Made by a program: the position numbers and the translations under genes | The notes under the pieces: model-generated | What the model saw: the letters and a program-made list of their open reading frames with translations, nothing else | The model's database searches: none | Told to the model about the DNA's origin: nothing | Virus record (IMG/VR): IMGVR_UViG_3300024505_000010 | Location: 1 to 33,516 of that record | From: a virus | Strand: one strand, 5' to 3' | Length of the DNA stretch: 33,516 bases | Shown: positions 29,801-33,516 of the stretch, piece by piece | How the letters are laid out: every line of letters starts with the position of its first letter | Position numbering within the stretch: position 1 is the first letter of the stretch

Positions 29801-32800
29801 AACGTACTCAACGATGGCATTACGTCATCTGTTGGCTGGCGCATTACCGGATACGACAACGATGGTATCTATTACGATACGAGCAACCCGTATCGGCAAG
29901 GTGAATCATCGTGGCCGCTCAATCTTGGTGTCAATCCGACAATCAACAAGTTGACGCGTTCGCGATATAACAGCGGAACTGGAAAGTACGAGATTTGGTA
30001 TCGCTTTTATATCGAGATTGGCAACGATGAACTACTTGAGGATCCGATTCTCGGATTTGTGACGTCAAGTGGACCTGTTCCGGCCAGCATTATTGACCAA
30101 AATGGAAACGCGGCTACAGGGTTGTATTACGACCCGGTCAAGCAATCGGATGGATGGCGCGTTGAATGGAACTCCACGTCCTCGCAGCAATGGACGTTCG
30201 AGCTTGCTTCGTATGGAACATACGAGGATTTGATTTTTCCGTACCAAGACAGCGACAATCAGACGACCCCATTCCCAGTCACAACTGGATCGGCCACGTT
30301 TGTTGTTCCCGCTGGTGGTTCAACGGGTAGCATTGGTGACGTGGTCGGCCCTGCGTCCGCGACCGACAACGCCATCACGCGGTTTGACGGAACGACTGGC
30401 AAGCTTATTCAGAACTCGACCGCTACGTTGTCGGATACCGGGACGCTGAATATCCCGACAGGCCAGACGTATCAGATCAACGCCACGGATGTCTTGTCAG
30501 CAACTACGCTTGGCAGCGGAGTAACTGGTTCTTCGCTGACCTCGGTTGGAACGCTGACTGGCCTGACGGTGAGCGGGGCTACCCCGTTGTTTAATACCGT
30601 CAATTCGACTGGCACATTGACACTCGGATCTACGGCGGCAGTTTCGCAGGAACAGCGGTTCCGGCTTATTAACAGCAACGTCACAAATGGCGTTGATTTT
30701 GTTCTGAACGGGGCTGGCACCGCGTGGGGTCTGTACGATCGTACGGCGTCAAAGTGGGCAATGTCGGTTACCCGTGGTGCCACAGATGCGACCAATTTTC
30801 CGGGTTCTGTATCCGTAACTGGTGCGCTATCGACCAGCAGTACGTTGTCGGCAACTTCGACGTTGCAGGTTTCAAGTTATGCTGCCATCGGTGGTTCGTT
30901 GTCGGCAAACGCGCAGTTGTATGTTCGTGGTACAATGGTTGGCGCAGGTGTAAATCAGTACGGCGTAATTTCGCAAATGACGTTCCCGGTTGTTGCGACC
31001 AGTTCGATGCAAGGTATTTATGTTGCGACGACTGGTGCGGATGGAACATACACAACGTCTGATGCGGTTGGCATCAATATTCAGCCGCACACGCTTGGGG
31101 TTGGTCAGACGGTCAATATTGCGTCTGGATTGTTGCTGGCAGCATCCTCGTATGCAGCAACGACCAAGTACGGCATCAATATTGGCAGCGTGAGCGGTGG
31201 CTCAACCAACTATTCAATCTTTACGGGTTCTGGTCAGGCGCGGTTTGGCGACGACATTCGGATTGTCAGCGGTTCGTTGAGTGTGACAACCACGCCAAGC
31301 AAGACTGCGGTTGCCATCCAAGTTGGCACGGATCACGCGCAGCTTACGTCAGCTACGTCCTACGGAATGCTGATGCAGCCGACGGCACAGGCTGGGGTGA
31401 CCAACTATCGGGCAATCGAATCCCGTGTAGTGATTAGCGCAACGACCGCGTTGACGGCAGCGATGGGTGCGTATATCCGAACGCCAACTATCACGGCTGG
31501 CGGGACGATTACCACCAATTACGGCCTGTTGATTGATCCGCAGACTGGCGGCTCGACCAACTACGCGATTTACACCGGCACGGGGCTGGTGCGGTTTGGC
31601 GATGCGGTCGATGTGGTTGGCAACGTCAACCTCTCAACTGGCTCGGCGTTCCGTATCAATAGCACCAACGTCCTGACGGCGACGGCCCTCGGGACCGGCG
31701 TCACCGGGTCGTCGCTCACGAGCGTCGGCACGATTGGCACCGGGGTCTGGCAGGGCACGAAGGTCGGCATCGCCTACGGCGGCACGAACGCCACGAGCTA
31801 CACGACAACTGGTACTGGCACCAGAGTGCTGGTGTATAGTCAGGTGTCAGGAGCGTTTGAGGTAGTCACCGCAGGTGGGTCTGGTCAGTTTTTGCAGTCG
31901 TCAGGGACGACAGGCGATGTGCTATGGGCAACACCGCCAAACTTCAGCACGACGACAACCACGGCTGGATACGTCCCCGGCTCTAATGGCGTCGGCTCGA
32001 CCTATTTTCTCCGGGCCGATGGCACGTGGGCGATCCCGAGCGTCGGCTCGGTATCGGCAAATAGCGTTACACAGGGCACGTTTAGCGGGGCGAACTACTA
32101 CTTTACAAACAACGTCCGCTTTGACAGCGGAGCGCGTGTTGCCTACAACTATGGCTACACGATTGACAACGTTGGCGGTACACCTGTTAGCGTCCTTACG
32201 GCGACCACGCTTGGAAGCGGCGTCACAGCGTCCTCGCTCACATCGGTCGGCACCCTGACCTCGCTGACGGTCAGCGGCGACCTGACGGTAGACACCTCCA
32301 CGCTCAAGGTCGATAGCACGAACAACCGGGTGGGCATTGGAACGGCGAGTCCGACGTACGCGCTCGACGTACAGGGTGGTCGTATCCTCGGCACGGCGAA
32401 TAGCGAGACGTATTCCGTCGGCGTTCGCAATCGTGCATCGCTGGCCCCGAACGGGAATTACTGGATTGGTGCGACGAACGCAGTCAGTCCCGATATGGTG
32501 TTCAGCAATAACGCTGGCACTGAGAATATGCGGCTGACGGATGGCGGCAACCTCGGCCTCGGGGTGACGAGTCCTTCTGAAAAATTGCACGTTGCTGGTA
32601 ACGTTTATCTTGGCGGCGGCAACCAGTTTATTCGGTATCGTACGGCATCAAATTGGGATTATTATCTCGCGGCGTCTGGAGATAATTTTACGATGTACGA
32701 TTCGAATGGCACTGGGTTCATCAATTTCATTTACAATGGCGGTGGCACGAGCAAGTACACAAGCATCTTGGGAGCGATGTATGTGTACCTCAATGGCAAC

Positions 32801-33516
32801 GTCGGTATCGGCACGACGAGTCCGCAGTCGCTATTGCACATTAATGCCAACGTTGCGGCGGCATCATCGCCATCAACAACGTTGCGCTTGGGCAATTCGT
32901 CAGACGGTGGGCATCGCATTCTGTTTTCCAACTCGGTTGCTGGTACGCTTGCGGCTATCGATGGGGATATTACCTCTACTGGCGCTGGGACAGATGATGG
33001 TGTCTTAAAGTTTTGGACAGCGACCAATGGGGCTATGTCCGAGCGGATGCGCATTGACGCCTCCGGCAACCTTGGCATCGGAACGACGAGTCCGCAGTCG
33101 CTATTGCACCTATATGGCGCGAACCCAATTTTGCGGTTGCAGGACTCTGACGGCGGGGACGTGTTTGGCTTGTACACGTCGAACACGCTTGGGTTTGGGG
33201 TGTTCAACTTTACGGACTCTCGTCAAGATTTGACGATTTCTAACGACGGCAACGTTGGCATCGGGACGACCAGTCCGGCGCAGAGGCTGCACGTTTACGC
33301 AAGCGGAACGGCGGTTGCTCAAGTCGAGGGGTCTGGTAGTTACGGCATCTTGCGTCTTAAGAACTCAACGCATTCGTCGGACGTTGGCGCGGATAGCACG
33401 AGTCTGTATTTAGACAGCGGCGGCGCATATCCTATCGTGTTCTACACAGGAGCCACGTCCACCGAACGCGCCCGTATTACGTCTGGTGGTGACGTGTATG
33501 TGGGTTCGACATCGGC
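26861..33516 (+). CDS. Giant tail-tip plus fibre protein (continues at 1-647)
   Basis: Starts at ATG 26861 with a weak ribosome site and reads without a stop to the contig end, then on to 647: 2391 residues in all. Approximate layout: 1-600, a tail-tip/hub-like region (LLSRRAFVEVSTDDGATWPT; LYDSSASSGRPH; FLTRRRTDTLP); 600-900, fibronectin-III-like beta repeats (DVSWSIG, TAYIVGVAFRDRVSGAYG; TYYYRLRHRT); 900-1150, unassigned beta-rich; 1150-2200, fibre repeats such as TGSSLTSVGTLTGLTVSG and VGIGTTSPQSLLHI; 2290-2391, S74 domain. Such proteins bind the host receptor and trigger DNA release. Here the hub and fibre functions seem to be fused in one chain. The repeats VGIGTxSP are common in environmental phage fibres. 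Confidence 0.9.
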   Translation, partial: MPAQAYRLRIRNAANTADALTFTSVRGGTNPYIAAPPNGDGQEVDLLTGSVRTGAYVVEVVDVVTGSDATGTLRAITSQLYDSSASSGRPHLLSRRAFVEVSTDDGATWPTVWQAGYLTGIEQVDAVRYAFTISDTRRIETSYQAFTWSTLAEQTAFPQRGCLFGGPVINGFGGTPLGANQVAIDSGGFEFKFLEKQGSVVALEFVAGYLPPKFQRTTVVGTYMWDAMRDFLEMANKDASLTGTNFNGINDRDTVMSYPMVTAIIEDISTGVKWNGTIRGWASPKYNPDAAFGEQTYDATQKRMFVQLNATAPTWTPTAGAYLRVRGIQAEVSDVSPVYFDLHPVELATKLFTCAGIAYNAASATTITNALGPTTRLAGRISEAQPLADFLTSAVFGPFGFATRTNTSGEQEFFLTRRRTDTLPTYTINTADVQGDSPPPIWSIDEGTVVTAFAIAQQTYAPFISVKDSTETPPPDGIRIGRKRVVLETGDTSTYSTRVVDYDIPGMVHDAASFTPDTQSFGRSIALEGFDRFGRGAPSIEIPVLRTSAAAAAQVGDEVYVNVGYYPNLNYRIGESTIGSRIAQIVRRVERPEGPVFKLVDSGAASQPATAATVSLAASTIDPRRIAQFTITNAATLNTAGNIAVAVEYAASSTTPTTNGVAFTRYAPGAIPTGAVQLPAMVPGTTVWVRVRSEQASLRPSAWTAWTSVALTAWSAPSAVSTANITSQSVDVSWSIGSNTTDDVDVFVAPGSVAPSNWKPYRLNTFPRQTTSTTVRNLLGSTAYIVGVAFRDRVSGAYGTIATTTFSTTAVASGTALRPAGVALIEGANDASLQQGIVLALWAAEGEVNIVVERATSLGGTYDEIAVVPSATQLYIDSLPNTGTTYYYRLRHRTSGKADSSPTAVVSGVATGVLSNVMRPPAVAPTITPSTTGQASSVTVTLTLDDPQNRVEAVQFRTQYHGGSWSAWATDSTVPYSASVNVLNDGITSSVGWRITGYDNDGIYYDTSNPYRQGESSWPLNLGVNPTINKLTRSRYNSGTGKYEIWYRFYIEIGNDELLEDPILGFVTSSGPVPASIIDQNGNAATGLYYDPVKQSDGWRVEWNSTSSQQWTFELASYGTYEDLIFPYQDSDNQTTPFPVTTGSATFVVPAGGSTGSIGDVVGPASATDNAITRFDGTTGKLIQNSTATLSDTGTLNIPTGQTYQINATDVLSATTLGSGVTGSSLTSVGTLTGLTVSGATPLFNTVNSTGTLTLGSTAAVSQEQRFRLINSNVTNGVDFVLNGAGTAWGLYDRTASKWAMSVTRGATDATNFPGSVSVTGALSTSSTLSATSTLQVSSYAAIGGSLSANAQLYVRGTMVGAGVNQYGVISQMTFPVVATSSMQGIYVATTGADGTYTTSDAVGINIQPHTLGVGQTVNIASGLLLAASSYAATTKYGINIGSVSGGSTNYSIFTGSGQARFGDDIRIVSGSLSVTTTPSKTAVAIQVGTDHAQLTSATSYGMLMQPTAQAGVTNYRAIESRVVISATTALTAAMGAYIRTPTITAGGTITTNYGLLIDPQTGGSTNYAIYTGTGLVRFGDAVDVVGNVNLSTGSAFRINSTNVLTATALGTGVTGSSLTSVGTIGTGVWQGTKVGIAYGGTNATSYTTTGTGTRVLVYSQVSGAFEVVTAGGSGQFLQSSGTTGDVLWATPPNFSTTTTTAGYVPGSNGVGSTYFLRADGTWAIPSVGSVSANSVTQGTFSGANYYFTNNVRFDSGARVAYNYGYTIDNVGGTPVSVLTATTLGSGVTASSLTSVGTLTSLTVSGDLTVDTSTLKVDSTNNRVGIGTASPTYALDVQGGRILGTANSETYSVGVRNRASLAPNGNYWIGATNAVSPDMVFSNNAGTENMRLTDGGNLGLGVTSPSEKLHVAGNVYLGGGNQFIRYRTASNWDYYLAASGDNFTMYDSNGTGFINFIYNGGGTSKYTSILGAMYVYLNGNVGIGTTSPQSLLHINANVAAASSPSTTLRLGNSSDGGHRILFSNSVAGTLAAIDGDITSTGAGTDDGVLKFWTATNGAMSERMRIDASGNLGIGTTSPQSLLHLYGANPILRLQDSDGGDVFGLYTSNTLGFGVFNFTDSRQDLTISNDGNVGIGTTSPAQRLHVYASGTAVAQVEGSGSYGILRLKNSTHSSDVGADSTSLYLDSGGAYPIVFYTGATSTERARITSGGDVYVGSTS
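32813..32839 (+). repeat. 27-base exact repeat in the fibre gene, copy 1
   Basis: Identical to 33083-33109. It encodes part of GTTSPQSLLH in both places. Exact identity in DNA, where other copies of the same protein motif have drifted, suggests recent duplication or gene conversion within the fibre. Confidence 0.9.
33083..33109 (+). repeat. 27-base exact repeat in the fibre gene, copy 2
   Basis: Identical to 32813-32839, 270 bases further along and in the same reading frame. Unequal exchange between the two copies would remove or add 90 codons without breaking the frame, changing the fibre length. Confidence 0.9.
33390..33516. repeat. Right copy of the 127-bp terminal overlap
   Basis: Identical to bases 1-127 and read in the same frame of the giant tail gene. 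It shows that the sequence continues at base 128. Confidence 0.95.

Overview
This window is a tailed bacteriophage genome, almost certainly complete. The first 127 bases (1-127) are repeated exactly at the end (33390-33516), so the contig closes into a circle of 33,389 bp, and one very long gene runs across the join. All genes I can support read on the + strand and are packed tightly, often with ATGA, GTGA or TGATG start/stop overlaps. There is an HK97-type head (small and large terminase, portal, prohead protease, major capsid, head-tail connectors) and a long non-contractile tail (tail terminator, tube protein, frameshifted assembly chaperones, tape measure), so a siphovirus. The DNA is GC-rich. 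An amidase with a coiled-coil membrane protein in the lysis block suggests a Gram-negative host, but the host cannot be named from this sequence. No integrase, repressor or partition gene is visible, so a lytic life is more likely than lysogeny.

Layout. 1-647: 3' end of the giant tail-tip/fibre gene, ending in a self-cleaving S74 chaperone domain. 651-2156: a small fibre-associated protein and a GT-B glycosyltransferase. 2204-3839: lysis cassette (holin-like protein, second membrane protein, zinc amidase, spanin-like coiled-coil protein). 3843-5927: small zinc-ribbon proteins, a metallophosphoesterase with an extra N-terminal region, and an orphan. 5928-6439: a 512-base non-coding region with two candidate promoters and a strongly base-paired stretch that could be an undescribed RNA. 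6440-7963: a C5-cytosine DNA methyltransferase with a second gene (6789-7166) overprinted inside it in another frame. 8011-11746: a DNA-metabolism operon (SSB-like protein, winged-helix proteins, DUF3310, HNH nuclease, RusA resolvase, HTH protein). 11747-13565: a second promoter and a train of very small genes, four of them under 60 codons. 13566-13744: a non-coding region with inverted repeats next to the terminase, a candidate packaging site. 13745-23587: packaging, head and connector genes. 23625-26849: tail tube, chaperones, tape measure and one tail protein. 26861-33516 and on across the join to 647: a 2391-residue tail-tip plus fibre protein.

How it fits together. Three promoters (6381, 7946, 11767) share an extended motif, TTGACA followed at fixed distance by CG and CAAG, and probably drive the methyltransferase, the DNA-metabolism operon and the small-gene train as one regulon. 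The morphogenesis block appears to be a long late transcript with a candidate promoter at 15222 and a strong hairpin just after the major capsid gene. No DNA polymerase, primase or helicase is recognisable, so replication must rely on the host or on one of the unassigned proteins. The most interesting observations are the overprinted gene inside the methyltransferase, the structured RNA candidate at 5956-6128, the shared promoter/leader architecture, and the fused tail tip/fibre protein that spans the contig ends.
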